Shown here: piece by piece, positions 10,615 through 18,930 of the stretch | Position numbering within the stretch: the stretch's first letter is position 1 | Layout: every line of letters starts with the position of its first letter | Assembly: GCF_004564075.1 (NCBI RefSeq) | Contig: NZ_CP038256.1 | Coordinates: forward strand, 1 to 64,000 | Direction: 5' to 3' | From: Microbacterium sediminis | Lineage (GTDB): Bacteria > Actinomycetota > Actinomycetes > Actinomycetales > Microbacteriaceae | Length of the DNA stretch: 64,000 nucleotides | The notes under the pieces: model-generated | Database searches by the model: none | Told to the model about the DNA's origin: nothing | Seen by the model: only the letters and a program-made list of their open reading frames with translations | Translations under genes and position numbers: made by a program

Positions 10615-12066
10615 ATGCGCAACCACGGTCGGCGGATGGTCGAGGCGATGCGGCGGGCCGTGCACCGCGACGCGACCGAGGTGGCGCCCACCGAGGCGCT
10701 GCCGATCATCGACGACGCCACCGTGCTGCGCGTCATCGAGCTGGCGATGCGGGTCGCGGAGGTCATGCTCTCGGTCGGCGCCTCGGCCAAGGAGGTGGTG
10801 CTGGCCGCCCTGCGCATCACCGGGGCGTACGGCCTGCGCAACGTGCACGTCGACGTGACCTTCAACTCGATCACCGTCTCGGATCACCGGCACGGGGGAG
10901 AGTGGCCCGTCACGATCATGCGGGTGGTGCGCTCCGCCGTGCCCGACCACTACAAGCTGCAGCGGCTGCAGGCGCTCGTGCGCGAGGTCGAGGAGGGCCT
11001 CGATCTCGACGAGGCGCGGCGCCGCTTCCACGCGATCCGTCGCATGCCGTTCCGCTACCGCGCGTCGATCGTCATCCTGGCCCAGGCGCTGCTCGCCGTG
11101 GGGGTCGGCGCGATGTTCGGCGCGTCGTGGTCGATCCTGCTCGTCACGCTGCTGGCGGCGATCGGCGTCGCGCTGACGCAGGCCGGGCTGGCGCGGCTGC
11201 AGGTGCCGCTGTTCTTCAGCCAGATCGCCGGCGCGTTCGTGCTCACCGCCCTCACCGTGGTGACGGCGCTGCTCGCGCGCATGGGCGTCGAGCCGTTCGT
11301 CGACGTGCGCGCATCGATCGTCGTCTCCTCGGGCATCGTCCTCATGCTCGCCGGTCTCGCCGTGGTCGGCGCCGCGCAGGATGCGATCGACGGGTTCTCC
11401 CTCACGGCGGGCGGGCGCATCCTCGAGCTCACCGTGCAGACGCTGGGCGTCGTGCTCGGCATTCTCGTGGGGCTCGAGCTCGCCCGCGCGCTCGGCGTCG
11501 GCATGAGCCCGCCCAGCGAGGCGCTGCCGCTGGGGCCGCTGCCGGGGCAGTTCGTCGGGGCCGTCATCGTCGCGGTCGCCGTGGCCGTGTTCAACGGCGC
11601 GGGGATGCGCATCATCGTGGTCAGCGCGGTGCTCGGGATCATCGCGTGGGGCGGGTTCGCCGTCGTCACGGCCGCCGGGCTCGACCAGGCCCCCGCGAGC
11701 TTCGTGGGCGCGCTCGTGGCCAGCATCATCGGCGCGCTCATGGCGCCGCGCCTGCACGTGCCGTCGGTGGCGGTCACGACGGCGGCGATCCTGCCGCTCG
11801 TGCCCGGCGCGGCCGTGTTCCGCGGCCTGCTCGGGCTCGTGGAGTCGGGCGGCGAGACCGAGCACATCCTCTTCGCCACCTCCTCGCTCATCACCGCGGG
11901 AATGGTCGGCATCGCGCTCGCCGCCGGGGCGACCCTCGGCCTCTTCATCGGCTCGCCGCTGGCCCGCACCTTCCGCGGCATCACCCCCGTGCTGCGCGCC
12001 GTCGGCCGCCCCACCGCGGGCGGCGCGAACGTCGGCGTGCGGGTCTCGGACGAGCCGCCCCGCTGA
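10615..12066 (+). CDS. thrE: Threonine/serine exporter family protein (ThrE-like)
   Basis: The 483-residue protein matches the ThrE architecture: an N-terminal soluble domain (residues about 35-160, with the conserved GASAKEVVLAALRITGAYGL and VDVTFNSITVS) followed by about 10 membrane segments. Corynebacterium ThrE exports threonine and serine from the cytoplasm. GGGGAGG lies 10-15 bases upstream of ATG 10615, and a possible -10 (TAGCCT, 10566-10571) lies just after tRNA-Ala. The gene stands alone. Substrate is inferred from family only. Confidence 0.85.
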   Translation: MRNHGRRMVEAMRRAVHRDATEVAPTEALPIIDDATVLRVIELAMRVAEVMLSVGASAKEVVLAALRITGAYGLRNVHVDVTFNSITVSDHRHGGEWPVTIMRVVRSAVPDHYKLQRLQALVREVEEGLDLDEARRRFHAIRRMPFRYRASIVILAQALLAVGVGAMFGASWSILLVTLLAAIGVALTQAGLARLQVPLFFSQIAGAFVLTALTVVTALLARMGVEPFVDVRASIVVSSGIVLMLAGLAVVGAAQDAIDGFSLTAGGRILELTVQTLGVVLGILVGLELARALGVGMSPPSEALPLGPLPGQFVGAVIVAVAVAVFNGAGMRIIVVSAVLGIIAWGGFAVVTAAGLDQAPASFVGALVASIIGALMAPRLHVPSVAVTTAAILPLVPGAAVFRGLLGLVESGGETEHILFATSSLITAGMVGIALAAGATLGLFIGSPLARTFRGITPVLRAVGRPTAGGANVGVRVSDEPPR

Positions 12067-12113
12067 GTCGTGGGGCGCGAGGCCCGGCCCGCGCCGCGGC
12101 ATAGGATCGAGCA

Positions 12114-12890
12114 GTGCCCGAGATGGATCTGCTGACGCTCGTGCTCCTGATCCTGGCGGGCTTCGCCGCCGGATGGGTGGACGCGGTGGTCGGCGGCGGC
12201 GGGCTGATCCAGCTGCCCGCGCTGCTGCTCGTGCCCGGCATCGCGCCCCTGCAGGCGCTCGCCACGAACAAGGTCGCGAGCATCATGGGCACCTCGGTCG
12301 CGGCCGTCACCTACGCCCGGCGCCTCAAGCCCGACCCCCGCACCGCGGTGCCGCTGGCGGTGACGGCGCTGATCGGCGCGATCCTGGGCGCGCTGCTCGC
12401 GACCCTCATCCCCGAGGACGCGTTCACGCCGATCATCCTCGTCGTGCTCGTCGGCGTCGGCGCGTTCACCGTGCTCAAGCCCCAGCTCGGCGTGCACACC
12501 GTGCAGCGCTGGCACGACGCCCGCCACACCATCGCGGCCGCGGCGATCGGCCTCGTGATCGGGCTGTACGACGGCGCGCTCGGGCCGGGCACGGGATCGT
12601 TCTTCGTGATCCTGCTCGTCAGCGTGCTCGGCTACGCGTTCATGCCCGCCTCGGCGCTCGGCAAGATCGCGAACCTGTGCACGAACCTCGGTGCGCTGAT
12701 CTTCTTCATCCCCGCCGGTCACGTGATCTGGCCGCTGGGCCTGGCGATCGGCGCGGCGAACCTCGTCGGCGGCTACGTGGGCGCGCGGATGGCGGTGTCG
12801 AAGGGATCGCGCTTCGTGCGGATCGTCTTCATCGTCGTGGTCGGTGCGCTGATCGTGAAGCTGTCGTGGGACATGATCACCGGTGCCTGA
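12114..12890 (+). CDS. TSUP (TauE/SafE) family membrane transporter
   Basis: A 258-residue integral membrane protein with two related halves. Each has the family's glycine-rich motif: AGFAAGWVDAVVGGGGLIQLPALL near the N-terminus and GLYDGALGPGTGSFF near residue 148. TSUP proteins move sulfite, sulfoacetate, taurine-related or other organic anions; this sequence does not reveal which. Start GTG 12114 is chosen because TAGGAT sits exactly six bases upstream, the geometry of a leaderless mRNA. An ATG at 12123 is an alternative. The next gene, after a palindromic repeat, is a cysteine desulfhydrase-like enzyme, so a sulfur-related role is conceivable. Confidence 0.85.
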   Translation: MPEMDLLTLVLLILAGFAAGWVDAVVGGGGLIQLPALLLVPGIAPLQALATNKVASIMGTSVAAVTYARRLKPDPRTAVPLAVTALIGAILGALLATLIPEDAFTPIILVVLVGVGAFTVLKPQLGVHTVQRWHDARHTIAAAAIGLVIGLYDGALGPGTGSFFVILLVSVLGYAFMPASALGKIANLCTNLGALIFFIPAGHVIWPLGLAIGAANLVGGYVGARMAVSKGSRFVRIVFIVVVGALIVKLSWDMITGA

Positions 12891-12891
12891 T

Positions 12892-12964
12892 CCGCGAGAC
12901 TGCACGCCGACGCCGAGACTGCATCCCCTGCCCGCTGTCTCGGCGCGGGGCTGCAGTCTCGCGG
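12892..12964. repeat. Nested double palindrome, copy 1
   Basis: Outer arms CCGCGAGACTGCA (12892-12904) and TGCAGTCTCGCGG (12952-12964) are perfect over 13 bp. Inside them CGCCGAGAC (12911-12919) pairs with GTCTCGGCG (12937-12945). The same nested design with closely related arms occurs at 41851-41917. It fills most of the gap between the TSUP and PLP genes. Confidence 0.8.
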
Positions 12965-12995
12965 GAATGTGACCGGAACTGAGAGGATCGAGACC

Positions 12996-14057
12996 ATGCG
13001 CGATGCGTGGGTGGACGAGGCCGTGCGGCTGCTCGAGGCCGATGCGAACCGCAGCGCCGACACGCACCTGCACGAGTTCCCGTTGCCGTCGTCGTGGGGC
13101 ATCGACCTGTACCTCAAGGATGAGTCGGTGCATCCGACGGGGTCGCTCAAGCACCGCCTGGCGCGCTCGCTGATCCTCTACGGCCTCGTCAACGGGCGGA
13201 TCGGGCCGCGCACGACGCTCGTCGAGGCCTCGAGCGGATCGACCGCGGTGAGCGAGGCGTACTTCGCGCGCATGCTGGGGCTCGACTTCGTCACCGTGGT
13301 GCCGCGCAGCACGAGCCGCGAGAAGATCGAGCTCATCGAGTTCTACGGTGGCCGCTGCCACTACGTCGACGTGCCGGGCGAGATGTACTCCGAGGCCGAG
13401 CGCCTCGCGCGCGAGTGCGGCGGGCACTACCTCGATCAGTTCACCTACGCCGAGCGGGCCACCGACTGGCGCGGCAACAACAACATCGCCGAGAGCGTGT
13501 TCCAGCAGTTGTCGGCCGAGCGCTACCCGGTGCCGACGTGGATCGTCGTGGGCGCCGGCACGGGCGGGACGAGCGCCACGTTCGGCCGCTACGTGCGCTA
13601 CCGCCGCCTCGACACGCAGATCGCGGTGGTCGATCCCGAGAACTCCGCGTTCTACGGCGGCTGGGAGACCGGCGCGAGGGACTTCGCGACCGGCATGCCC
13701 AGCCGCATCGAGGGCATCGGACGCCCGCGGGTGGAGCCGTCGTTCATCGCGAGCGTCATCGACGAGATGATCCGCGTACCCGACGCCGCCTCGATCGCGG
13801 CGATCCGCCTGCTGCGCGAGCGTACGCGCCGCTGGGCGGGCGGATCGACCGGCACCAACCTCTACGGGGCGTTCGAGCTGATCGCCCGCATGCGGCGGTC
13901 GGGGGAGCGCGGCAGCGTCGTGACGCTCATCTGCGACGCCGGCGATCGCTACGCCCACACGTACTACGACGACGCCTGGGTCGCGGCGCAGGGCTTCCAC
14001 CTCGCGCCGCATCGGGCGCGCATGGAGCGGTTCCTGGAAACGGGGGAGTGGTCCTGA
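12996..14057 (+). CDS. PLP-dependent cysteine synthase-fold enzyme, Cds1-like L-cysteine desulfhydrase
   Basis: A 353-residue fold-type II PLP enzyme. The lysine binding PLP is K52 in TGSLKHRLA, the substrate-side loop is [12 protein letters not shown], and the phosphate-binding glycine loop is [14 protein letters not shown]. The N-terminus ([22 protein letters not shown]) and the [15 protein letters not shown] region resemble mycobacterial Cds1, which degrades L-cysteine to H2S, pyruvate and ammonia, rather than CysK or CysM. I prefer ATG 12996, with GAGAGGA about 8 bases upstream, over GTG 12969, which has no ribosome site. Biosynthetic cysteine synthase activity cannot be excluded. Confidence 0.8.
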   Translation: MRDAWVDEAVRLLEADANRSADTHLHEFPLPSSWGIDLYLKDESVHPTGSLKHRLARSLILYGLVNGRIGPRTTLVEASSGSTAVSEAYFARMLGLDFVTVVPRSTSREKIELIEFYGGRCHYVDVPGEMYSEAERLARECGGHYLDQFTYAERATDWRGNNNIAESVFQQLSAERYPVPTWIVVGAGTGGTSATFGRYVRYRRLDTQIAVVDPENSAFYGGWETGARDFATGMPSRIEGIGRPRVEPSFIASVIDEMIRVPDAASIAAIRLLRERTRRWAGGSTGTNLYGAFELIARMRRSGERGSVVTLICDAGDRYAHTYYDDAWVAAQGFHLAPHRARMERFLETGEWS

Positions 14058-14080
14058 CGCCCGCTCGGTAGTGTGGGCGA

Positions 14081-14503
14081 ATGGACCTGCGTGTCGCCGC
14101 CTATGCCGTCATCACCGACGACGACGGCCGCGTGCTGCTGTCGCGGTGGATCGAGGGCACCAAGCCCGCCTGGACGATGCCCGGGGGCGGAATGGACCCG
14201 GGGGAGCACCCCGAGGACACCGCCCGCCGCGAGGTCCGCGAGGAGACCGGGTACGACGTCGAGATCGGCGAGGTCCTCGGCGTGGACTCCTTCGTGATCC
14301 CGGCGCGCAAGCGGCTCACCGCCGACGCTCCGCTGCAGGCGCTGCGCATCGTCTACCGCGCGCGCATCGTCGGCGGCCACCTCGCCTACGAGATCGACGG
14401 CTCCACCGACATGGCCGAGTGGTTCCCGCTCGACCACGTCCGCGGCCTCGAGAAGACGTCGCTCGTCGGGTTCGCGCTGCGCGCCGCCGGACTCATCGCC
14501 TGA
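14081..14503 (+). CDS. NUDIX hydrolase
   Basis: A 140-residue enzyme that cleaves a nucleoside diphosphate linked to another moiety. The full NUDIX box G-x5-E-x7-REVREETGY is at residues 36-58. The fold around it (MDLRVAAYAVITDDDGRVLLSR, then WTMPGGGMDPGE) fits small housekeeping NUDIX enzymes, and the substrate is not predictable. TAGTGT sits exactly six bases before ATG 14081 and there is no Shine-Dalgarno, so the mRNA is probably leaderless. Confidence 0.88.
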   Translation: MDLRVAAYAVITDDDGRVLLSRWIEGTKPAWTMPGGGMDPGEHPEDTARREVREETGYDVEIGEVLGVDSFVIPARKRLTADAPLQALRIVYRARIVGGHLAYEIDGSTDMAEWFPLDHVRGLEKTSLVGFALRAAGLIA

Positions 14504-14540
14504 GCCGGGGCGCCGCCGGGCGCTCGGGTAGATTGCAGGC

Positions 14541-14996
14541 ATGCGCACCTCTCCCGCTAGCCACCGCCTGTTGCTCGTCAACGGCCCCAACCTCAACCTG
14601 ATGGGCACGCGCGAGCCGGAGATCTACGGGACCGAGACCCTCGACGACATCGTCGCGCTCGCGACGGCCGCCGCTCGCGAGCAGGGCTTCGAGCTGCGCG
14701 CCGTGCAGAGCAATCACGAGGGCGTGCTCATCGACGCGATCCACGCGGCGCGTGAGGACTGCGACGCGATCGTGATCAACCCGGGAGCCTTCACCCACAC
14801 CTCGATCGCCCTGCGCGACGCCCTCGCCGGCGTTTCGCTGCCGTTCGCGGAGGTGCACCTGTCGAACGTGCATGCGCGCGAGGCGTTCCGCCACCACTCG
14901 TATCTGTCCGACATCGCGTCGTGCGTCATCGTCGGCGCCGGGGTGCAGGGCTACGAGTTCGCCGTCCAGCGGATGGCGGCTCTGGTGGAGCGGTGA
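14541..14996 (+). CDS. aroQ: Type II 3-dehydroquinate dehydratase
   Basis: Third step of the shikimate pathway: 3-dehydroquinate to 3-dehydroshikimate. The 151-residue product has the family's length. It carries the N-terminal signature [19 protein letters not shown] with the catalytic tyrosine at 29 and arginine at 24, then [10 protein letters not shown], the NPGAFTHTS substrate loop, and EVHLSN near the C-terminus. TAGATT lies six bases before the ATG, giving a leaderless promoter. It stands apart from other shikimate genes. The convergent YbaK gene starts 3 bases after the stop. Confidence 0.95.
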   Translation: MRTSPASHRLLLVNGPNLNLMGTREPEIYGTETLDDIVALATAAAREQGFELRAVQSNHEGVLIDAIHAAREDCDAIVINPGAFTHTSIALRDALAGVSLPFAEVHLSNVHAREAFRHHSYLSDIASCVIVGAGVQGYEFAVQRMAALVER

Positions 14997-14999
14997 GCG

Positions 15000-15491
15000 T
15001 CAGCCGCGGATGCCCTCGATCGGGTCGGTGATGTCGGCCACGGTGGCGTTGTAGGCCGCGATGAGAGCGTCGGCCTCGACGTACATCGTCCAGCCGTGTG
15101 CGCCGGCACCCATCGACACGCGTCGGCCGACCATGCGCTCGTCGGCGTAGACCGGCCAGTCGTTCGTCGAGCCGATCGGCACGATCGTGCCGCGCTCGTA
15201 GCCCGTGGCGGCCAGGGCCAGCTCCGGCTCCGGCAGCCGCAGCCTGTTCACGCCGATGAGGGCGCGCAGCTTGGGCCACGAGATCGCGCGGTCACCGGGC
15301 ACGAGCGCGAAGTAGTACTCGTCGCCCTTGCCCTTGACCACGAGGGTCTTCACGATGTCGGCGGGCGTGATGCCGCGCAGTGCCGCGGCCTCCTCGAGCG
15401 AGGCCGCGCGGGGACTCTCCCGCACGTCGATCTCGAGACCGCGCTCGGCCGCCGCGGCGCGGACGCGCGCGGTGGGGTCCTCCGGCGCCAC
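15000..15491 (-). CDS. YbaK/EbsC family aminoacyl-tRNA deacylase
   Basis: A 163-residue YbaK-type protein. The family hydrolyses misacylated tRNAs such as Cys-tRNA(Pro) or Ala-tRNA(Pro). Visible features are KTLVVKGKGDEYYFALVPGD with the conserved lysine, the region around RLPEPELALAATGYERGTIVPIG, and the C-terminal VSMGAGAHGWTMYVEADALI. The start is GTG 15491, immediately after the upstream gene's stop (3 bases between), so it is cotranscribed with the coiled membrane protein. Specific tRNA substrate unknown. Confidence 0.85.
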   Translation of the reverse strand: MAPEDPTARVRAAAAERGLEIDVRESPRAASLEEAAALRGITPADIVKTLVVKGKGDEYYFALVPGDRAISWPKLRALIGVNRLRLPEPELALAATGYERGTIVPIGSTNDWPVYADERMVGRRVSMGAGAHGWTMYVEADALIAAYNATVADITDPIEGIRG

Positions 15492-15494
15492 GGA

Positions 15495-16010
15495 TCAGGC
15501 GTCGGGGGCCGCGAGCGGGTCGTCGGCGACCCAGAGCTCGTCGTCGGCCCGCAGCGCCTGCCAGGCGGCGAAGAGGATGCCGACCGCGGCCGCCACGCCG
15601 AGCGCGAGGGCGATGATCGGGCCCGTGCTCTTCTTCTTGGGCGGCTCCACGACCTTGCCGGTGAGCTTCAGGCGCGCCGAGTTGGCGGCGTCCCACGCGC
15701 CGACGGCGCGGCCCACGACGGAGCCGACGGCCGGGACGACCTTCGAGTCGATGACGCGCTTGGACGTCTTCATGCCCTCGACGACATACGGCGTGGCCTT
15801 CTCGACGTACGGGTCGACGACCTCGTGGTACTTCGCCGACGCGGCGGGGACGACCTTCTCGCGGCCGTAGCGGCTGGCCTGCCGGGTCGCCTCGCGTGCG
15901 ACGTTCGCCGCGCCCTGAGCGATGAGCTGCTGCGCCTCCCACAGCTCAGCGGCCGACTGCTGGAGCTTCTTGAGCTCCTTCTTCTGCTTCCTGCTGGGGG
16001 TGAGGCTCAC
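15495..16010 (-). CDS. Hypothetical membrane-anchored protein with basic coiled N-terminus
   Basis: A 171-residue protein starting at GTG 16010 with GGAGGG about 6 bases upstream. Residues 1-30 are Lys/Gln/Leu-rich (SRKQKKELKKLQQSAAELWE) and likely helical or coiled. The middle holds amphipathic repeats (EVVDPYVEKATPYVVEGM). A single membrane segment occupies about 129-150 (TGPIIALALGVAAAVGILFAAW), followed by a short acidic tail. It occurs upstream of a YbaK gene here. I know of no experimentally defined function; similar actinobacterial proteins are annotated only as hypothetical. Confidence 0.65.
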   Translation of the reverse strand: MSLTPSRKQKKELKKLQQSAAELWEAQQLIAQGAANVAREATRQASRYGREKVVPAASAKYHEVVDPYVEKATPYVVEGMKTSKRVIDSKVVPAVGSVVGRAVGAWDAANSARLKLTGKVVEPPKKKSTGPIIALALGVAAAVGILFAAWQALRADDELWVADDPLAAPDA

Positions 16011-16109
16011 GATCGCCCTCCATCTGCGTGGCTTCCGACGTTTCCCTCATCTTGCCACGCCTGGGTCCCGCACCGCCGAGGGTTCACGGAACTCTGAAAG
16101 AATGGCATC

Positions 16110-16664
16110 ATGCCTCAGCACACCGCGGTTGCGACCATCCACACGAACCACGGCGACATCGTCGTCAACCTCTTCGGCGACCACGCCCCCAAGACCGTCC
16201 AGAACTTCATCGGCCTCTCCGACGGCACCGGCGAGTGGATCGACCCGCGCACGGGTGCGAAGGGCGAGGGCCCGCTCTACCGCGACGTCATCTTCCACCG
16301 CATCATCCCGGGCTTCATGATCCAGGGCGGCGACCCGCTCGGCCAGGGCGTCGGCGGTCCCGGCTACACCTTCGACGACGAGATCAGCCCCGAGCTCGAC
16401 TTCAACGAGCCCTACGTGCTCGCGATGGCGAACGCCGGCAAGCGCCCCAACGCGTTCGGCAAGCTGGCCGGCACGAACGGCTCGCAGTTCTTCATCACCA
16501 CCGACCCGACCCCGTGGCTCATGGGCAAGCACACGATCTTCGGCGTCGTGGCCGACGACGACTCCAAGCGCGTGGTCGACGCCATCGCCGCCGTGCCGAC
16601 GGGCGCGCAGGACCGGCCGACCTCGGACGTCGTCATCTCCTCGATCGACATCGCCGCGGCCTGA
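16110..16664 (+). CDS. ppiA: Cyclophilin-type peptidyl-prolyl cis-trans isomerase
   Basis: Cytosolic prolyl isomerase of 184 residues with no signal peptide. The catalytic cyclophilin motifs are FHRIIPGFMIQGGD, GTNGSQFFITTDPTPWLMGKHTIFG and the C-terminal DVVISSIDI. A cyclophilin followed by a rhomboid-type gene and crgA is also the order near the mycobacterial origin. AAGAAT lies six bases before the ATG, a weak fit to the leaderless pattern seen in several neighbours; no Shine-Dalgarno is visible. Confidence 0.94.
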   Translation: MPQHTAVATIHTNHGDIVVNLFGDHAPKTVQNFIGLSDGTGEWIDPRTGAKGEGPLYRDVIFHRIIPGFMIQGGDPLGQGVGGPGYTFDDEISPELDFNEPYVLAMANAGKRPNAFGKLAGTNGSQFFITTDPTPWLMGKHTIFGVVADDDSKRVVDAIAAVPTGAQDRPTSDVVISSIDIAAA

Positions 16665-16753
16665 TGCCGTGTCCGCGGGTGCGGGGGCGACCCCGCGCCC
16701 GCGGCGGGCGGCTCGGAACCCATCGCCGCGCGAGCGGCCCGGAGGATAGCGCT

Positions 16754-17644
16754 ATGACGTCCGCGGACTTCGCGAGCAATCGCGACAACTTCTGCTACCG
16801 GCACCCGGACCGGCAGAGCTTCGTGCTGTGCCAGCGCTGCGCCCGCACCATCTGCGGCGAATGCCAGACGCCCGCGGCCGTCGGCGTCATCTGCCCGGAG
16901 TGCCTCAAGGAGCAGCAGCGCCACCGCACGCCCGCACAGAAGCGGGCGCAGCGCCGCTGGGGACGCGGTGGCGGGGCCGTGGCCGCCACATCCGGCGGCA
17001 CCCGCGGCATGCTGTGGATCTTCGTCCTCACGGCGGTCGCGTTCCTCGTGAACTGGGCCGGCAGCTACCTGGGCTTCTCGCTCGATCGGTGGCTGGGGTT
17101 CTGGGCGCCCTATCTCTACGGCGCCGCCGGCATCCCGCAGCCCTGGCGCATCCTGACCGTCGTGCTCACCCACGCCGGCTTCATGCACATCTTCCTCAAC
17201 ATGCTGTCGCTGTGGATGATCGGCCGCTCGCTCGAGCCGCTGCTGGGCACGGGGCGCTTCGTCGCCACGTACCTGCTCTCGGCGGCGGGCGGCTCGGCCG
17301 CCGTCACCCTGCTCGGGTTCGACACCTACGTGGTGGGGGCCTCCGGCGCGGTGTTCGGGCTGTTCGGCGCCCTCATCGTGATCGGCCGGCACCTCGGCGC
17401 CAACATGACCGGCATGCTCGTCGTGCTCGGCATCAACCTCGTGCTCGGCTTCATCCCGGGCTCGAACGTGTCGTGGCAGGCGCACGTGGGCGGCCTCGCG
17501 GTGGGCGCGCTCGTGGGGTGGATCTTCACCCGCACCCGCCGCGCCGATCAGCGGCGCACGCAGATCCTGCTGCTCTCGCTCGTGGGCGCGGGCCTCGTGG
17601 CGGTCTTCGTCGCGGCCCCGTACATCGTCGCCGCCTTCGTCTGA
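16754..17644 (+). CDS. Rhomboid family intramembrane serine protease with N-terminal zinc-binding domain
   Basis: A 296-residue membrane protease. Residues 10-55 form a B-box-like zinc module with paired Cys and His (CYRHPDRQSFVLCQRCARTI, then CGECQT and CPECL). A basic linker is followed by the rhomboid core: the HAGFMHIFLNMLSLW segment, the nucleophile serine in VVGASGAVFG, and the catalytic histidine in WQAHVGGLAVG. ATG 16754 has GGAGG at 16741-16745. Substrates are unknown. The gene precedes the DnaA-box cluster. Confidence 0.9.
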   Translation: MTSADFASNRDNFCYRHPDRQSFVLCQRCARTICGECQTPAAVGVICPECLKEQQRHRTPAQKRAQRRWGRGGGAVAATSGGTRGMLWIFVLTAVAFLVNWAGSYLGFSLDRWLGFWAPYLYGAAGIPQPWRILTVVLTHAGFMHIFLNMLSLWMIGRSLEPLLGTGRFVATYLLSAAGGSAAVTLLGFDTYVVGASGAVFGLFGALIVIGRHLGANMTGMLVVLGINLVLGFIPGSNVSWQAHVGGLAVGALVGWIFTRTRRADQRRTQILLLSLVGAGLVAVFVAAPYIVAAFV

Positions 17645-17654
17645 CGCCGCCCGG

Positions 17655-17822
17655 TTATCCACAGATCCCCGGGGTTATCCACGGATCCGTCGCGGTTATC
17701 CACCGATCCCTCCACGCGCTGTCCACGGTGAACGGACGGTTCTCCCCGCGTTATCCACAGGACTATCCCCAGTGGGGAAAACTACATCGGTGTTATTCAC
17801 CTGGGGAAACCGCTGTGGAAAC
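17655..17822 (+). other. Second DnaA-box cluster, 16 kb from dnaA
   Basis: Between the rhomboid gene and the IS element there are two perfect TTATCCACA boxes (17655-17663 and 17751-17759) and two with one mismatch (TTATCCACG 17675-17683, TTATCCACC 17696-17704). Weaker copies are CTGTCCACG 17719-17727, CTATCCCCA 17763-17771, TTATTCACC 17793-17801 and inverted TGTGGAAAC 17814-17822. The first three are spaced 20-21 bp in one orientation. This is denser than the dnaA-dnaN region. Known precedents are DnaA-titrating clusters such as datA in E. coli and dispersed clusters in Streptomyces and Bacillus; origin function is the alternative. Confidence 0.75.
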
Positions 17823-17825
17823 GAC

Positions 17826-17851
17826 AGAACCCCGCGTCACGGCGGGGTTCT
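17826..17851 (+). terminator. Hairpin terminator after rhomboid gene and DnaA-box cluster
   Basis: AGAACCCCGC (17826-17835) pairs with GCGGGGTTCT (17842-17851) over 10 bp around a 6-base loop. No long T-tract follows on either strand. It lies 25 bp before the IS and could stop transcription arriving from either side. Confidence 0.6.
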
Positions 17852-17870
17852 GAGGGCGCGCGGTCGTGCG

Positions 17871-17876
17871 GCTAGC
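17871..17876. repeat. Target-site duplication, left copy (GCTAGC)
   Basis: Six-base duplication flanking the IS; the partner is at 18931-18936. On the minus strand this copy provides the last two bases of the transposase's final serine codon and its TAG stop. Confidence 0.88.
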
Positions 17877-18834
17877 TGTAGTTCCCCGTGAGGTTGTGAA
17901 CGCGTGAGGCCGGGGTCTGGCCGCCGAGGGCGGTGTGGGGTCGGTGGTGATTGTAGTGATGCAGCCAGGCCGGGAACGCCTCGATGCGGGTCGATTCGTT
18001 CGGGTAGAAGCGGGCGTATGCCCATTCGTCCTCGGCGGTGCGGTTGAGGCGCTCGACCTTCCCGTTCGTCTGCGGCCGGTAGGGCCGCGTTCGACGGTGC
18101 TTCACTCCATTGCCGAGCGCATCTCGGAAGGCATGTGAGCGGTAGCAGGCGCCGTTGTCCGTCATCACCGCAGTGACCGTGATCCCCGCATCCGCGAAGA
18201 ACGCGCGGGCGCGGATCCAGAACGCTGCAGCCGTCTCCTTGCGCTCGTCATCGAGGATCTCCGAATACGCCAACCGGGAGTGGTCGTCGATCGCGTTGTG
18301 GACAAACGCGTAGCCGACACCGCGCTGTCGGTCCCGGTTGCCTGCTGCCCGGCCGAGGGCGCGGTGCCCGCCGCCTTCGGGGATGCGCCCCTGCTTCTTG
18401 ATGTCGACATGGACCAGCTCGCCCGGCCGCGACGCCTCGTAACGGATCGGTTTGGGCTTGCGGACCGGCAGTCCGGTGAACCGGTCCAGGTGCTTGAGCA
18501 ACGGCATCCCGTAGCGGGCCAGGACCCGCCCGACCGTCGAGCGAGCCAGGCGCAGGTGATACGCGATCCGGTGAGGCCCCCAACGGCGGGTGAACCGCAA
18601 CGCGATGATCCGCCGCTCCGTGCGCCGTGACAACTGATGCGGCGACGACACCGGCCGTGACGACCTGTCGGTGAGCGGCTCGCCCGCGGCGTAGCGTTTG
18701 GCCCACTTCGACGCGGTCGCGGGCGAGCAGTTGAACCGTTCCGCTGCCCGCCGGATCGTCCAACCGGCATCGACGATCGCGGATGCGAGGCGACGACGCC
18801 CTTCCGGCGTCAAGGGAGCGTTAGCGTGAGTCAC
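17872..18834 (-). CDS. IS481-family transposase
   Basis: DDE transposase of 320 residues. The helix-turn-helix region covers about 10-60 (LTPEGRRRLASAI, then CSPATASKWAKRY). The catalytic triad is D144 (VHVDIKKQ), D226 (VMTDNGACYRS) and E261 (TNGKVERLNRT), with the usual 34 residues between the last two. Start GTG 18834 is chosen because GGAGG lies 5 bases upstream and VTHANAPLTPEGRRRLA is the family's usual N-terminus; the in-frame ATG 13 codons earlier lacks a ribosome site. The terminal Ser codon and TAG stop are completed by the duplicated target, outside the element. Apparently intact. Confidence 0.94.
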   Translation of the reverse strand: MTHANAPLTPEGRRRLASAIVDAGWTIRRAAERFNCSPATASKWAKRYAAGEPLTDRSSRPVSSPHQLSRRTERRIIALRFTRRWGPHRIAYHLRLARSTVGRVLARYGMPLLKHLDRFTGLPVRKPKPIRYEASRPGELVHVDIKKQGRIPEGGGHRALGRAAGNRDRQRGVGYAFVHNAIDDHSRLAYSEILDDERKETAAAFWIRARAFFADAGITVTAVMTDNGACYRSHAFRDALGNGVKHRRTRPYRPQTNGKVERLNRTAEDEWAYARFYPNESTRIEAFPAWLHHYNHHRPHTALGGQTPASRVHNLTGNYS

Positions 18835-18930
18835 GAGGGCCTCCGTTGTGACGTAGTGAGTGTGGTAACCCACATCGTCCCGGAGGCCCTCGCCTCAGCT
18901 CACACGTTCACAACGTGTCGGGGAACTACA
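17877..18930 (-). mobile_element. IS481-family insertion sequence, complete, 1054 bp
   Basis: The element is bounded by 32-bp imperfect inverted repeats at 17877-17908 and 18899-18930 (28 of 32 match; both begin TGTAGTTCCCCG). It is flanked by identical GCTAGC hexamers at 17871-17876 and 18931-18936. IS481 elements are known to target and duplicate NCTAGN, which this fits exactly. The right-hand GCTAGC contains the crgA stop codon and the left-hand one supplies the transposase stop codon. Intact ends, duplication and transposase suggest a recent, active copy. Confidence 0.93.

Noticed and set aside
18835..18873. Upstream ATG at 18873 as the transposase start
   Set aside because: No ribosome site precedes it, whereas GTG 18834 has GGAGG at proper spacing and begins with the family's usual N-terminus.
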